From positions 62,001 to 126,000 of the forward strand of contig JAGYVD010000004.1 in assembly GCA_021209875.1 (NCBI GenBank): a stretch of DNA of 64,000 nt. The letters are read 5' to 3'. Numbering within the stretch: position 1 is the stretch's first letter; each line of letters begins with the position of its first letter. Made by a program: the position numbers and the translations under genes. Positions 10,736 to 22,600 of the stretch are shown piece by piece. The DNA comes from Rosellinia necatrix. Lineage: Eukaryota > Ascomycota > Sordariomycetes > Xylariales > Xylariaceae. The notes under the pieces were generated by a model. It saw only the letters and a list, made by a program, of their open reading frames with translations, searched no databases and was not told the origin of the DNA.

Positions 10736-12523
10736 ATATACCTTGGTCTTGGCGTTAAAGGGAGTTGCTGGCGGATGGGATTGATACTTAGCGAGGGCTC
10801 GGGGGGAAAATCGGACGGCGATGTTTACTGGGTTGCAACCACAAGTCAATCAGATTAGCAATCATATTAACAACCATATTAATGGCGAAATTACACTTTC
10901 GTAATCTATTCAAAGACAGACCCGCGCTGCCTTTGGCCCGCGGAGCCGCGAGGCGCGGGGTGTTGCTGTCATCATCATTCTCGCGATCCCTCTTCTGGCT
11001 TTCCCAAGTTTGCGCGCCCTTGTTCTGCCTCGGGTCGGCGAACCCCTCGTTCGGAACCCTTGGCAACAAGCGGTAAGAATATGCTCTTACTGGATCGGGT
11101 CACGAGCATATGTGGCATACCTTGCGTATATACTTCGTATTATGTATTGGTGTCAGCAATGTGCGGGGGATGCAAGGCGCCTCCTCCAAAGCTGCTCTCG
11201 GTCTGGTGCCGCTTTCAACGGAGTTCTGCCGCATGAAAGTCGCTGTCGCGGAATAACATGGCAAATTCGTTCACTCATGCTCAAATGACAATTGCTTTAA
11301 TTGATCGAATGCCAAATCATACACTAAGCGATAGCATCCTGACAAATGGCTAGAATTTCCCTCTTATGCCATTGTCAGCACGCTGCCCCAAATAGCCATC
11401 CCACGTTTCGTTTCATATAGACACCCTGAGGGATACCAAACGGCGTTGCTAGCACTTATGCTCTGTCGTGTCCGCACAGGCTGGATCAAGAGATTACCTA
11501 GTCACGATAATGCAAGAGGCACGAAAGTGTACCGTCTGCCCCCCATGTCTTGTCATGTCTCGTTGTAACGGCAAATGACCATTGTGATCCCTGGATAAAC
11601 AGGGCCGAGAGGAAAGACGGGCCACTGGCAGAACCAGATTTGCCGGTTCTTCCCCTGGCGCCTTGTATTTCTAATGAAAGCCGTTGTGTAGAGAGAATAA
11701 AGGCTGCTTTGCTTGTGACGATTGGTGTAGGGAGTCTGTCGATCTATCGCGCGATATCGTTCCGTGTGTATCAGAGGCGCAATGAGCGTATGGTCCTGGT
11801 CGCCGTTCTAGATCTTGGGTCGCTTGTGTCGTAGAGTCATGGTTTTTACTGTTGCCGTGTGAGCCTAATCATACTGAACCCACAAACTCGCCGTGTGTCA
11901 ACAGCAGTGGTGTTCCAGAGTTTAGTCGCTTGCGATTCTTCGTCCCTGTTGGCGAATTGCCTTGTCGCTGTGGCCAACAGTCTTGGAGCCAGTTGATTAT
12001 GCCAATTATGATAGGAGGCGAAGAACAAGCGGCGAGAGGCCAGCCTAGTTTCGGCCACGATTTCACCTCGGCACCAGTAGAGAAGAAGAAAACGCGACTT
12101 AGTTATTGGCTGATCGCAAAGACGTAGTGTACATGCACCCGTTCGTATGAACGCATTTCAACAGCGCTAAGGGTTGCTCTAGCAACTTGGCGCAGATTCC
12201 CGAATGCATAACTACATCTTATCGATAATCGATAATTGATCAAAAGTCCATGACTACCTAGGTAGGTACCTACCCCGCAGACCTCCTAATAGGTAGGACT
12301 GTGTACACTCATGACTTATATGTATGTAACTACTGCCTAGGTGGGTAAGTACCTAGTTAGGTAGTTATACATTATGCAGCGCTTCGTCTAGCTCTTACCC
12401 AAGTATCTATCTACAATCTGGTGTACGTGCTTGGGGTCAACAACACAAAAGGGTATCGAAATTGCGCTGACATGCAACGTGGTAGCAGCATGATTTGACT
12501 ACCGAGTGATGCATGTTGCCCCG
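10736..12523. other. Intergenic region, no supported gene
   Basis: Open frames here are short and overlap on both strands without domains. Runs of TACCTAGGTAGG type occur at about 12254-12365. Nothing else is recognisable. Confidence 0.5.
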
Positions 12524-13018
12524 TCAGTTTGGGAAGCCCGCCTTGCAGTTGCCACACCGACCACAGGACCGGCTTGCCCAAATGAAAGCGTTCCAACTCC
12601 TCTGCCATTGGTTACCCGAATCCTTCTTGCGCCAAGACCTCCGTGCCGGCATGATGCGCTCTTCGTATGCCAGCGACCCCAGTGAAACGTCGAAGGATTG
12701 GGACTCGATCATGATCTCCGGCACTATCCGAAAGGCGGACTCGAACACTGCGATTTCGGGAAATGCGCATGTCGGCTGGTGGTTGTCGTTGCCCCTGTAG
12801 TAATATGGGAAAGACCAGGTAAGCTTGACCCCCTCATGCGTCCCCCGGCCAACCGAGATAACTCCGGTCAGCTTTTCGAGAAAAGAGGCCGTGATCCTGC
12901 TCTCCGCACTGTCGAAATCCCACATGAATAGCGTTACCGGCCGGATGGGTGGGGGATGCATGTGGATGCCTACATCTTTGAACATGTCCGAGCCTTGGCC
13001 ATGATCGTAGAGGTACAT
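12524..13018 (-). CDS. Unrecognised open frame, possible separate exon or gene
   Basis: A 164-codon frame lies just downstream of the HET-like gene on the same strand, 58 bp after its stop. It is Trp/Arg/Cys-rich near its C-terminus and I do not recognise a family. It could be a short hypothetical protein, a 3' exon of the HET-like gene (no convincing donor was found), or chance. Confidence is low. Confidence 0.25.
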   Translation of the reverse strand: MYLYDHGQGSDMFKDVGIHMHPPPIRPVTLFMWDFDSAESRITASFLEKLTGVISVGRGTHEGVKLTWSFPYYYRGNDNHQPTCAFPEIAVFESAFRIVPEIMIESQSFDVSLGSLAYEERIMPARRSWRKKDSGNQWQRSWNAFIWASRSCGRCGNCKAGFPN

Positions 13019-13076
13019 AGGCTGGGGACCCCAGTCCCTTGGCTCCTTATGCTCATGTTAGCCATAGTGTAGTTAG

Positions 13077-15767
13077 TCACTGTAAGTTAGATCCGATTCT
13101 CAATCGAAGGTCCCGGCCACGTACCAATGCTCCGGGGACGCCATCCATACCCACCGACAGCATCCACATGGTGCCTTCTTTGAACTGTGAATTCCATTCC
13201 GTGAGAAGCATGGACCGGGAAAGAAGGTCGAACGTCAATGGGTACAAGGGGGTACCCGCGGCCGTTGCGTCGTTGCCGAATTCAAATTCTATTGACAAGG
13301 TGTTCAGTCCCGCAGTGCGTAGCTCCCTTCTGCCACCATTTTTCATCTCCGGTAGCTCAGAGGCCGGTCCGCGCTTTGGGTTCGACGGGGATTGCATCTG
13401 AACGCACCCGACCCACCGGACGCTGATGGTAACTTTATTGATAAAAACAGCTTGGGTGAGGATATATATTGGCTGGTCGTCCTGGATGCAAGGCGTTGAC
13501 AGTAATAGACAAGCCCTCCTGTTAGATAGCGCGGCAGACACTTTGGCTCGGATGGCGGGATGTGAACCACACGAACTAATCACGTCATCTTCTAGAACCT
13601 CATAAGCCTGTAGCCGACAAGATATTCTCCCATTCGGAAGTATTGTGCAATCTGTGTCTGATACGCGGGATGAATGGTATAGCTGACCGAATTGGAAGAC
13701 GGATTGCGGGCACCACGACCATGGCCCATGGGTTGTGATAGGAACCTCACTATGCACGAAATCGGTTACCCGGATCTTTTCGAAAGTTACTGAAAGGAAT
13801 TTCATGATCTCCGGCCCTGTCATCGTCGAATCAACCAGCCCTTTAGCGCGGTTCTTATCCTGGCACATAAGTGCAGCAATAAGCATTTGATCTTTTGTCC
13901 AGGACGTCGTCCTGCGCGATAGTACCTTGAGGAGGTCGGATAAGTTCGTGATCTGGGTGCTCTCTCGGAGGAAAGGATGACGCAATATTTTGACGATTTC
14001 GGCGGCAACGAAATAACCCTGTCTCGGGATAGTGCCGGTGGGGTTGATGACATCGCGACTCCGATGTCCGGGGAAATACTTGCGACGATGATGCGGACTC
14101 ATCCACTCTCCCACATCTGCGGCGAAGATATCACTATCCCAGTCTTTTATCAACGGGGTTCCGCCCGGGTTGGCTGGGTCGGCATATAAAACCTTGACAG
14201 AATGATGCCTCGACGCGAACAATTCTGCAGCCGTCCATCCTCGAGTAAACCACGAGGGTAAAACCAGTGCAATGGCAGGGCTTCCATCGTCCCGCCAGGG
14301 GAACCTCACGAGATCGTCATCGTGAACAACCGTGACCTTTGCGTGCTCAAAATTTTCTAGCATGCGCTCAATCGCAGTCGCACGAGCTGTGCGCTCAAGC
14401 GGGATGGAGATGGCGTCCCACCATAGTCCATCGCAGCCGAGTCTACGGGCAATACTCTCGAAGTAGGTATACAAGCATTCGTTAACTTTCCCAGGTGGCT
14501 TGAGGCCAACACCCGTCCCGTCGGACCAAACGTGCGAGAGAGCCATATAGTTCTTTTCTTTCCAGGTCATGACGTGCGGACCAGTGCCCGGTCGTAGCAT
14601 GCGGTATATGCGGCCGTTGCCGCTCCTGCTCTTCTGCAAACTCCAGGCGGTATTGAACCAGACTCCGCTTGCTTGGTACGGACCCTTGCTTGCTCGGTCA
14701 AGTAAACCCGCATCAAAACTCACTTCTTTGCTACACTTCTGGTTGGCGCACTTGTGCGCCTGGTGAACTAGCGTGCTGTTTTCATGAGCGCGCAGGCAGT
14801 ACTGCGCCGTGCAGTCCACATGTTGGTCTCTTGAGCCTAAGGGGGGCAATTCTAGTGTTGATTTTCCAAGATGGCATACGCCGACGGCGGTGTCCGTGTC
14901 ATGAAGCGACGCATTCCATAGTCGGTTCGGGCATAACCCTCGGTCATGGCACTTTTGAGAGATAGTGACGGCGTCATATTCGTAGTTTGCTAGGATAATT
15001 CGCCAGAAGCTCGATATCTCATTGCTCTTCTGCCGACCCATCTCAAGATTCAGGCGCGGGTCTTCTTCATCTACATATTGTCGTGCTATAGAACACGACC
15101 ATACATAAACATCAAGGCTGCCACGGATATCGAGGCAAAAGGCTCTTGGGATAGCCGCCCCGTGTGTTTCGAAAAGAAGGTCTCCGATAAACGCCCACTC
15201 TGACGCACTCACCATGCAGGCAAGGCACGTTAGCATGAATTCCCGAAAGACAACCCATCTGCATGAGGGAGCGGCAGTGTCGTAGGCCTCCTTCCGCTTC
15301 AAACATGCCGGGTTGTCACAAATCGTTATCCCCGAGTAGAATGCGGTGTTGAAAATTGCGGTGAAGATAACCTGCCCAAGACATCGCGACTCCACGTCAA
15401 AGCCCCAATGCTTCGACCCAGGTCCAGTTTCGCCCAGCCAAGCTCGCCATTCGTGCCATTGCCACACACCGCCTCCCTCCTTTCGCGGATATTTCTTGTG
15501 TTGACAGCCCCTATTCTTACAATTTGGCAGCTGTTGGGGCACAAACCTCGACATGCTAGGGTTGATGCTCTGCCCAATCTTATCAGCCCCAGCGACATCC
15601 ACAATCGAGGGGGGAGAGCCCAGTGGGGTGGTATAGTCGACGGTATACGATGGGGGTACCGCTTTGATGCCGGATCTATGTGTGGCAAGATCTACGAAAC
15701 GGAGACCGGTAAACACGTCCGTGCCATGGCTTGACGAATGAATAGACCCCCTCTCCGTTACGCACAT
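13077..15767 (-). CDS. HET-like protein with long Cys/Trp-rich N-terminus
   Basis: A single uninterrupted frame of 896 codons begins with ATG at 15767. A HET-like core starts near residue 408 with YMALSHVWSDGTG and continues with GLWWDAISIPLE, IERMLENFEHAKVTVVHDDD and SWFTRGWTAAELFASR. This is the expected order of the family's three conserved blocks, with WWDAISIP standing for the usual WIDALCI. The roughly 400-residue N-terminal part has many Cys and His residues (for example CKNRGCQHKK and CHDRGLC) and is not a domain I recognise. HET proteins act in heterokaryon incompatibility and cell death after hyphal fusion. Unlike the copy at 6.4-8.6 kb, this one is intact. Further upstream exons cannot be excluded. 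Confidence 0.75.
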   Translation of the reverse strand: MCVTERGSIHSSSHGTDVFTGLRFVDLATHRSGIKAVPPSYTVDYTTPLGSPPSIVDVAGADKIGQSINPSMSRFVPQQLPNCKNRGCQHKKYPRKEGGGVWQWHEWRAWLGETGPGSKHWGFDVESRCLGQVIFTAIFNTAFYSGITICDNPACLKRKEAYDTAAPSCRWVVFREFMLTCLACMVSASEWAFIGDLLFETHGAAIPRAFCLDIRGSLDVYVWSCSIARQYVDEEDPRLNLEMGRQKSNEISSFWRIILANYEYDAVTISQKCHDRGLCPNRLWNASLHDTDTAVGVCHLGKSTLELPPLGSRDQHVDCTAQYCLRAHENSTLVHQAHKCANQKCSKEVSFDAGLLDRASKGPYQASGVWFNTAWSLQKSRSGNGRIYRMLRPGTGPHVMTWKEKNYMALSHVWSDGTGVGLKPPGKVNECLYTYFESIARRLGCDGLWWDAISIPLERTARATAIERMLENFEHAKVTVVHDDDLVRFPWRDDGSPAIALVLPSWFTRGWTAAELFASRHHSVKVLYADPANPGGTPLIKDWDSDIFAADVGEWMSPHHRRKYFPGHRSRDVINPTGTIPRQGYFVAAEIVKILRHPFLRESTQITNLSDLLKVLSRRTTSWTKDQMLIAALMCQDKNRAKGLVDSTMTGPEIMKFLSVTFEKIRVTDFVHSEVPITTHGPWSWCPQSVFQFGQLYHSSRVSDTDCTILPNGRISCRLQAYEVLEDDVISSCGSHPAIRAKVSAALSNRRACLLLSTPCIQDDQPIYILTQAVFINKVTISVRWVGCVQMQSPSNPKRGPASELPEMKNGGRRELRTAGLNTLSIEFEFGNDATAAGTPLYPLTFDLLSRSMLLTEWNSQFKEGTMWMLSVGMDGVPGALVRGRDLRLRIGSNLQ

Positions 15768-17287
15768 TTTGAATTACTCTGTCCCTTGACTGGGAGCCGC
15801 ACGTTACCGGTGTAACAAAATGAAAACACCTCGAATAGAGAACGAAGACTGGATTAAAGCCAAGATAACTACTAACTATGCATGAGAGGGGCTTCATGGC
15901 GGCCACAGGGATCCCTGTAGAATTGCCTTTTTTGGGTACTTATTTTTAGCAGTAACTAGTTATTTCATCAGCGGCATTGCTTAGGTGTCGTCAGCGCTCA
16001 GTCAAGCGTTTTTTGTGTTTCGGCCAATCACCACCGCCCAGCTTCTCCAGGCACCAGTGTAGCAACTTTGACCAGGGTATCTATCCGAGGATGAAATAAG
16101 AGAAGACCTCCAAAGAATCCCTCTAACGGCCTAGAGACACCGATACTAACGAGAAGGACCGTCTGTCCGGGACATCGAAGCGATCACGGATCACGATCTG
16201 GTTGGATTCAAATCGCATCTGATTTTAAATTTGAGCACAACACATCGAAGTATAGCGCTCTCGTCTAGTTGAGCCGATGATTAGTGTGATATGAGTTATC
16301 ATTTTGGGCTGGCCCCAGTAATTCGCCCCTACACCGATTCGGTGCTGTTATGAATGAGCCTCATTGGCAGTTATGTTGCGGTGTGCCGCCAACTCTCCAC
16401 TCGGCCGGCTACCTGAGCTACCGGAAGGCGAAGTGTATTGCTTTTATATTGGTTTAGAGACTTTCACACCGCCGATGAGACCGGCCCTGTCGCGGCATAC
16501 TTCCCCAAACTACGAAGCGAGCCCCATTCCAATGCCACACAACACCAACCAATATAGAGAAGCACAAAATATCCGACGGTCCGGGCAGGCTCCGGATAGA
16601 GCTTGTCATATTATGGCATTCTTAGAGGGGCCAAGGTGACACACGGGATGTCTGGCGCAGCTACATCTTAGTTCTCCAAGAACCTCACTTGGCGACGCTA
16701 GAAGAATTGTAGACCCCCAGTGGCCGTCCCTCTATCCATAATGATGGGTACAGCAATTTCCTATGCTACGACCTTCATTGGCTCTTTGAACACCGAGAGT
16801 TATATCAAAAAACTGCGTAGTGTCAGGGTTCTTTACGTCTCATTCGCAACCGTTCGGATGCCAATCGTAGTCTCCAGATCTGTCATATGAAGAATTCCCG
16901 GAGTGAGGTCTAGTCACTAGGAGGTAGCAGCTGGGTCGCAAGTAGATAGCTAAGTATAGGGGTAGGGCTTAATATCATTGATTCCTGGGCCTACCACCCA
17001 GGTGGGAGGCCTTCAGTCCTTATATACACGAATATGTCTCTAGAGCTACACCATAGGGTAGCTGGTACCTCGCCATGTGCTTTATCCTCCTGACAAGATC
17101 CCACGCAGATGTAAGGCTGAGACTTGAAGATCGGTCGTTACGAGTAGGAAATTGAATGCTTCGTGTTTGACTAGCTGCGAGAGCCAGGTAAAAATAGCAT
17201 TCATATAGATCACGCAGATAGATGGCAGTTCATTTCAGCAATTTCACGTTTAGGAGCAATTTGATCCCATTCGTCCTGTTCTCCCTA
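15768..17287. other. Intergenic region between the HET-like gene and the cluster
   Basis: I see no supported gene. A 91-codon frame at 16364-16639 lacks any recognisable motif. This region forms the left border of the biosynthetic cluster. Confidence 0.5.
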
Positions 17288-19073
17288 TTATAGCATATCG
17301 TTACCTAGATCACCAGTATAGATCTGACCAGGACGCCAGATACGCGCTCCGCCCTCTAAATTTTCATAATCAATATGTTAGTGAGCTCACAAATAATAAG
17401 AGGGTTGACGGGAAATGGTAAGAAGTCTGAGCAGCTGCGCGGCGCCCCAGAACATTGACCGAGAGTACAGATACTAGATCGACCTCGAGGACATCAAAAT
17501 AATTACGTACCTAACATAGCTTCTCGCCAATGTGCCATCAGTCCCTGGGTGCGCGATAATATAGATATCGGTAGAATAAACTCGGGGGGGAATCCGCTAA
17601 TCACACTATCAGCACAAGCAGTAGAGGAATGAAGGATGTGTGAAATAGGAGACAACGTACAGCGCCTTGTATGCCAATGCCGCGTAAAAATCCGCATTTG
17701 GACGGAGTTTCCTTGACGTGAAGTACTCATCTTGGGAGGCTTGACGGTCTAGCTCGAAAGCAACCCGAAGTAGAGGGTCCTGTGATACCTCGGCGGACAG
17801 TTCATCGAGAATGTCGCGGATGAAAGTGAAACGAGGGTCGGTTACACGATAGACACGATGGCCGTAACCATAAAGCCTCTCTTTACCGGCTCTAACACGC
17901 TCCAGTTTAGCTGGCACGTCATCGACAGTGCCAATTTCCTGGATTTGTTTATATGCGACTTCAATGGCGCCACCATGTAAGGGCCCGTACAGGGCGCAAT
18001 ACGCCGATGTAACACATGAGATGACGTCCGGGAGCGCTGAAGCCGTGTGCAGGAGCGCCGCTGTCGAGCATGTCATTTCGTGGTCTGCGATAGTGGCCCA
18101 CAGGCGCTCAAAGACGTTGACATAGCGCGGGTTTGGTACGCCCGTCTGCTCATCTACGAGGCCGACCATAAGCAGGAAGTTCTCAATGTACGAGAAGTCA
18201 GTGCGAGGGGGCGTGAAGGTGATACCCATGTGGTGACAATATGATGCGGCCGTGATTGCCGACAAACTTGACATCACTCTTATAATCTGCTCATCAACGC
18301 GCTCTGGCTGCCCCATGTACAGGTTCTGAGCAGCATGGGCCGGAATGGCATCCATGTCACAAGATTGTAGGGCAGATAAGCCAGCAATCATCATGCCAAT
18401 AATTGATCCATTTTTCCTATCAGCAAAGCTTTTGGGTTAGTTGTCCATGTGTAGGCATATATGGCGGGAAAAATATGAGTTTTTCATATTGCTTACGGGA
18501 ATGAACGGATGACCTGGAAAACCGAGTCATCTGGGAGTGGGACACTATTCAGCTTCTGCTGAAACTTGGCCTTCTCTTCCGGTGTTGGCCATTTCCCCCA
18601 GATGAGAAGATGGGAGATCTCGGTGAAATCTTTTTTCCCAACGATATCCTGAATTGAATAGCCGCGGTAGTAGATTTCGCCCTTGAGGCCGTCACTAGTA
18701 GAGTCGTTAAAAGGGTGTATGACAGCGACAGAGAGAGAGAGAAATTCGGGATGAGATTGAAGTGGGGTAAGAAGCAATTAAATCATTTATAGTCCCAAGC
18801 TTACATGTATGTAATGCGACTCTCGCTCACGACCGTGTTTGAAAAGCCAGGATCGAGGACACGTAGTCCTTGCTGGTTCTGGTATTCCGGGTGGTCCACG
18901 TCCTCTGGCGCCTTGAAACTTTTCAGTTCGTTCGCACTAATAGCATTTTTTTTAATAGGGATAGCCTGATACTGTCCCGTCCGACTATCGATAACATGCA
19001 ACACATTATGTAGTGCTTTTTGGCTGTTTCCGTTGCCGTTAGAGGCTGTAGTGCCGTTCGTAATACTAGGCAT
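17288..19073 (-). CDS. Citrate synthase-family enzyme (putative alkylcitrate synthase)
   Basis: Five exons (19073-18805, 18694-18497, 18416-17661, 17596-17511, 17355-17288) join in frame into about 458 aa. All four introns are GT-AG with preserved phase; the last is 155 nt. Catalytic residues of citrate synthases are present: His303 in GPLHGGA, His342 in GYGHRVYR and Asp398 in NADFYAAL. ITYIDGLKGEIYYRGYSI marks the small conserved N-terminal block, and the C-terminus reads ARIWRPGQIYTGD. The first residues are Ser/Asn/Thr-rich without Arg, so no mitochondrial presequence is evident, unlike the primary citrate synthase. The gene is divergent from FAS alpha with about 595 bp between starts. By analogy with known alkylcitrate clusters I infer condensation of a fatty acyl thioester with oxaloacetate. 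The acyl length is not readable from sequence. Confidence 0.88.
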
Positions 19074-19668
19074 GGTTGGGAAGAATTGGCAATATATTTT
19101 CAATACTCACATATATAATTATCAAGTTCAAAGCCTATCATATTAGACGAGAGTCAATTTTGCTTCTTATAAATGAACGTAGTACTTCCGAAGTGTTCCT
19201 TGTGGCAGTTTGCTCTTCCCGGAGCTCTATCGCGTTGTGTGCTGCCCGAGAGCCCTTCATGAGTGGTTTCGGAATCGGCGACCGAGGCCGAAACATGGCA
19301 CACGGGAATGCCAAGGCTCCCCGGTGGCACTAGCTTGCATAATATCCCTCAATGTACAAACTTCCGGACACCTACGCGCCTCTTCGTTTCTCGGTGCTGC
19401 AAATCCCGAGAAAGTCCATGTGGATTAACTCCCTGCTCGGTGCTGCAGCCGCACCGCGGTATCTATGGCCTCGGACTAATTTTCGAGGCACTTAAACGTC
19501 GCAAGCTACCTTGAAAACTAGCGTACAGATGCAATTAACCTAACTTATTCCCCCATTGCTGTTATATCCAGTTCATCATTCGCATCGTGCGGGAACACTT
19601 AAACGCTCCATCCTTGATATTTACAATTATATTACGTGTGAGGAATTCAATCATCTTCAGAGGTGATC
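19074..19668. promoter_or_regulatory. Bidirectional promoter, citrate synthase / FAS alpha
   Basis: These 595 bp separate the two divergent start codons. A symmetric element TTTCGG-N15-CCGAAA lies at 19267-19293, with an internal GG-CGA-CC symmetric about base 19280. CGG triplets in inverted orientation are the usual contact of Zn2Cys6 regulators, and one such regulator is encoded at 27.1 kb. The octamer GGCCTCGG occurs at 19467-19474 and, on the other strand, at 19282-19289. It also occurs in the FAS beta promoter. The regulatory role is inferred. Confidence 0.45.
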
Positions 19669-22600
19669 ATGACACAAGTACATCCTTCGTCTCTACCTAG
19701 ACATAGCCAGGGACTACCTAGTAGTCGGGATATAGCCCATAAGCTCCTTATAGAACTTTTAACGTTCGTTCTGGTTTCCTTTTTCCCGACTGTGCCCCGT
19801 TATCATCTACTAACTAATTTCTAGGCACCAGTTCGCATTTCCTGTCCAATGGCGAGTAAAACAATGCTTGTTCTGTTCATTTAACGGTACTAACCGCTTT
19901 TTATCAGGATTGACACCCAGAAAGAGTTCCTGGACAATGAAAAACATGTTCGACGCTTCATTGAGATTGGACCGGCGAAGGTTCTAGCGACTCTAGCTAA
20001 GAAGTCGGTAGATAGGAGTGTTGGTGAAAAAGACATGTTACATTCTGTCAACCGAGAGTTCCTCTTCACCGGCGACGAAAATGATTTTAGGAAGATTGCC
20101 TACGAATATGAGGGCGAAAAGAACCGGCCATCCGATACCTCGGAGCCGAAAAATTCCACACCAAAGCCAATATCAAACGTTCCAGAGCCCGTAAAGAGAC
20201 CTGCGGACCCCTTTTTACCTCCGCCAGCGTCCCGTGCCCAGGTAGTTGTGCCCGACGTCGACTTGCTGCCGACAGATGTGATAGTAGCAATTGTTGCACA
20301 GAAATTTAGAAAGGCATTCGATGAGATCCCAGTTGAAACATCAATACGCTTGCTCTCCGGTGGTAAGCCTACACTACTCACAACGCCTAGTCATGACTAA
20401 GAAATTGCTTAATAGGTAAATCTGTTCTTCAGAATGAGATTATAGGTGATCTTGCTGCTGAGTTTGGGGACCTCCCCGAAGGCAGCGAGGATTGGAATCT
20501 TGATGCGCTAGGGGCGAATCTTATTTCGGCGTTTTCCGGGAAGCCGGGTAAACAAATGGGAAAGCTCATTGAGCGGCTATTCGCGTCCAAGATGCCAGGA
20601 GGGTTTTCTCGAGCCGATGCGCACAACTACCTAGAAATGACTTGGGGGTTAGACACCAACCGGCGGGCAGCCGTTCTTTGCTGCTGCGTTACAATGGAAC
20701 CGCCAACTAGGTTATCAGAAATAGAACAAGCCCATGCGTTCATCGACACGGTGGTTACCCGGTATGGAGCGCAGGCTGGAATTTCGCCTCAGATGAGATC
20801 TGCACATGAGATTACAGTACAGCCGAGTGCGGCCATACGCCCGGTCGACGAGGCGAGTCTTGAAGCCATGAAGAAAGATCAGAATGCGTTTCTATATAAA
20901 CAATTCCAGATCCTCGCACGTCATCTTAACATCGAGAAGGTAGTTGGAAATGGCAGTGACCACGTGGCATCCGAGATAGAGAAGCAGGAGGAGGTTGAGG
21001 TCTGGCGAGATGAACTAGGCGACGAATTTCTTGCTGGCGTCCAAGGTGTTTTCAGCCCTCTCCAAGAGCGGCGTTATAAATCATGGTGGAATTGGGCCCG
21101 AGAAGACCTCTCACGTTTATTGAATACCACACCTTCAGGGGAAGCCTATCAAAAAATCTCAGCAACTCGGCTTCAGGCGCTCATCAATCGATGGTCTTCC
21201 ACACTCGAGGATATGTTAATCCATCATTCCAAAGCGGGGGCAACTTCGGACACAGCGAGGCACCTGCTCTCCTATAGACCAACCGCGCAAAACACACCTC
21301 CTGTCTTTCGTTACTGCCAAAAGGCCTTAGGACCCCGAACAATAATCGATGACCAAGGGCAACTGACATACACAGAGGTCCCTCGGAAACAATACCCAGA
21401 CTCAGAAATCCCTATCGGCTACTCTAACCTTTTACGATCAGCAGCAACTAACAACAAGCCATTTGTCAACTTGAGGAAGCAGGCGCATGAGGGGTGGGAG
21501 TTCGATGTGCATCTTACGAATACGTATCTTGACATACTATCCGCCGCAGAGGGCCCCAACGGTTTAAACTTTTCTAACAAAACCGCACTAGTCACCGGCG
21601 CTGGTCCCGGTTCAATTGGTGCAGAGATCGTATGTGGCCTTCTTGCTGGCGGCGCTACAGTTATTGTGACCACTAGTAGGGCGCCATCAGCGGCGGCGAA
21701 ATTCTTTCGACAGATGTATAAGGATTCAGGCGCTCGAGGGTCCGAGCTAATTCTTCTGCCATTTAACGCCGCTAGTAAGAAAGATTGTGAGGCGTTGATG
21801 GCACACATTTACAGCAAAAGCGGCCTTGGGTTAGACCTCGATTTTATCGTACCATTCGCTGCTATTCCTGAAGCTGGACGTCAGCTAGACGGCCTCGATG
21901 GTCACTCGGAGCTCGCTCACCGTGCCATGTTGGTCAATGTGGAGCGGCTAATCGGTCTTGCTGCTCAAGCCAAGGATCGCCAAAAGATCAGGGGTCGGCC
22001 GGCAACCGTTGTTTTGCCCCTCTCACCTAACCACGGCGATTTTGGAGGCGATGGCTTATATTCCGAGTCGAAGTTGGGCTTGGAAACTCTCTTTAGTCGT
22101 TTTCATTCGGAGCGTTGGTCAGCCTATGTCTCCATTATTGGTGCGGTGATCGGATGGACCCGAGGGACTGGCCTCATGAGTGCCAACAACATCGTGGCGG
22201 AGGGCATTGAAGACCTTGGTGTGCTCACCTTTGCACCGACCGAGATGGGATTGAATATCCTAGCGCTTCTCTGTCCCCCCATTTTATCGTTGGCCGATGT
22301 AAGCCCCATTTATGCTGACCTTAGTGGCGGGCTTCTGGGATTCAAGGATTTTGAGAAAATATCTGAAATTCGCAAAAAGATAACTACGAAGCGACGGGTG
22401 CGAAGAGCGTTGGTCGCTGAGCGGATCAAACAAGAAGCGACGCTTAATGGCACGTCGCCAGAACTAAAGAATAACCAAACCCCCAAACCGACCCGGGTGC
22501 GCTCGAACATCCGACAAATGTTCCCGAAACTGTCCGATCACGCATCCATGACCGTAGATGTGGAAAAGCTAGTTGGCGCTGTGGACCTCAGCCGGACTAT

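Noticed and set aside
16364..16639. 91-codon frame near the left cluster border
   Set aside because: No recognisable motif, neighbouring support or splice context.
17288..19073. Reading the citrate synthase as the primary mitochondrial enzyme
   Set aside because: There is no presequence and it shares a bidirectional promoter with a secondary-metabolism FAS; the cluster role fits better.
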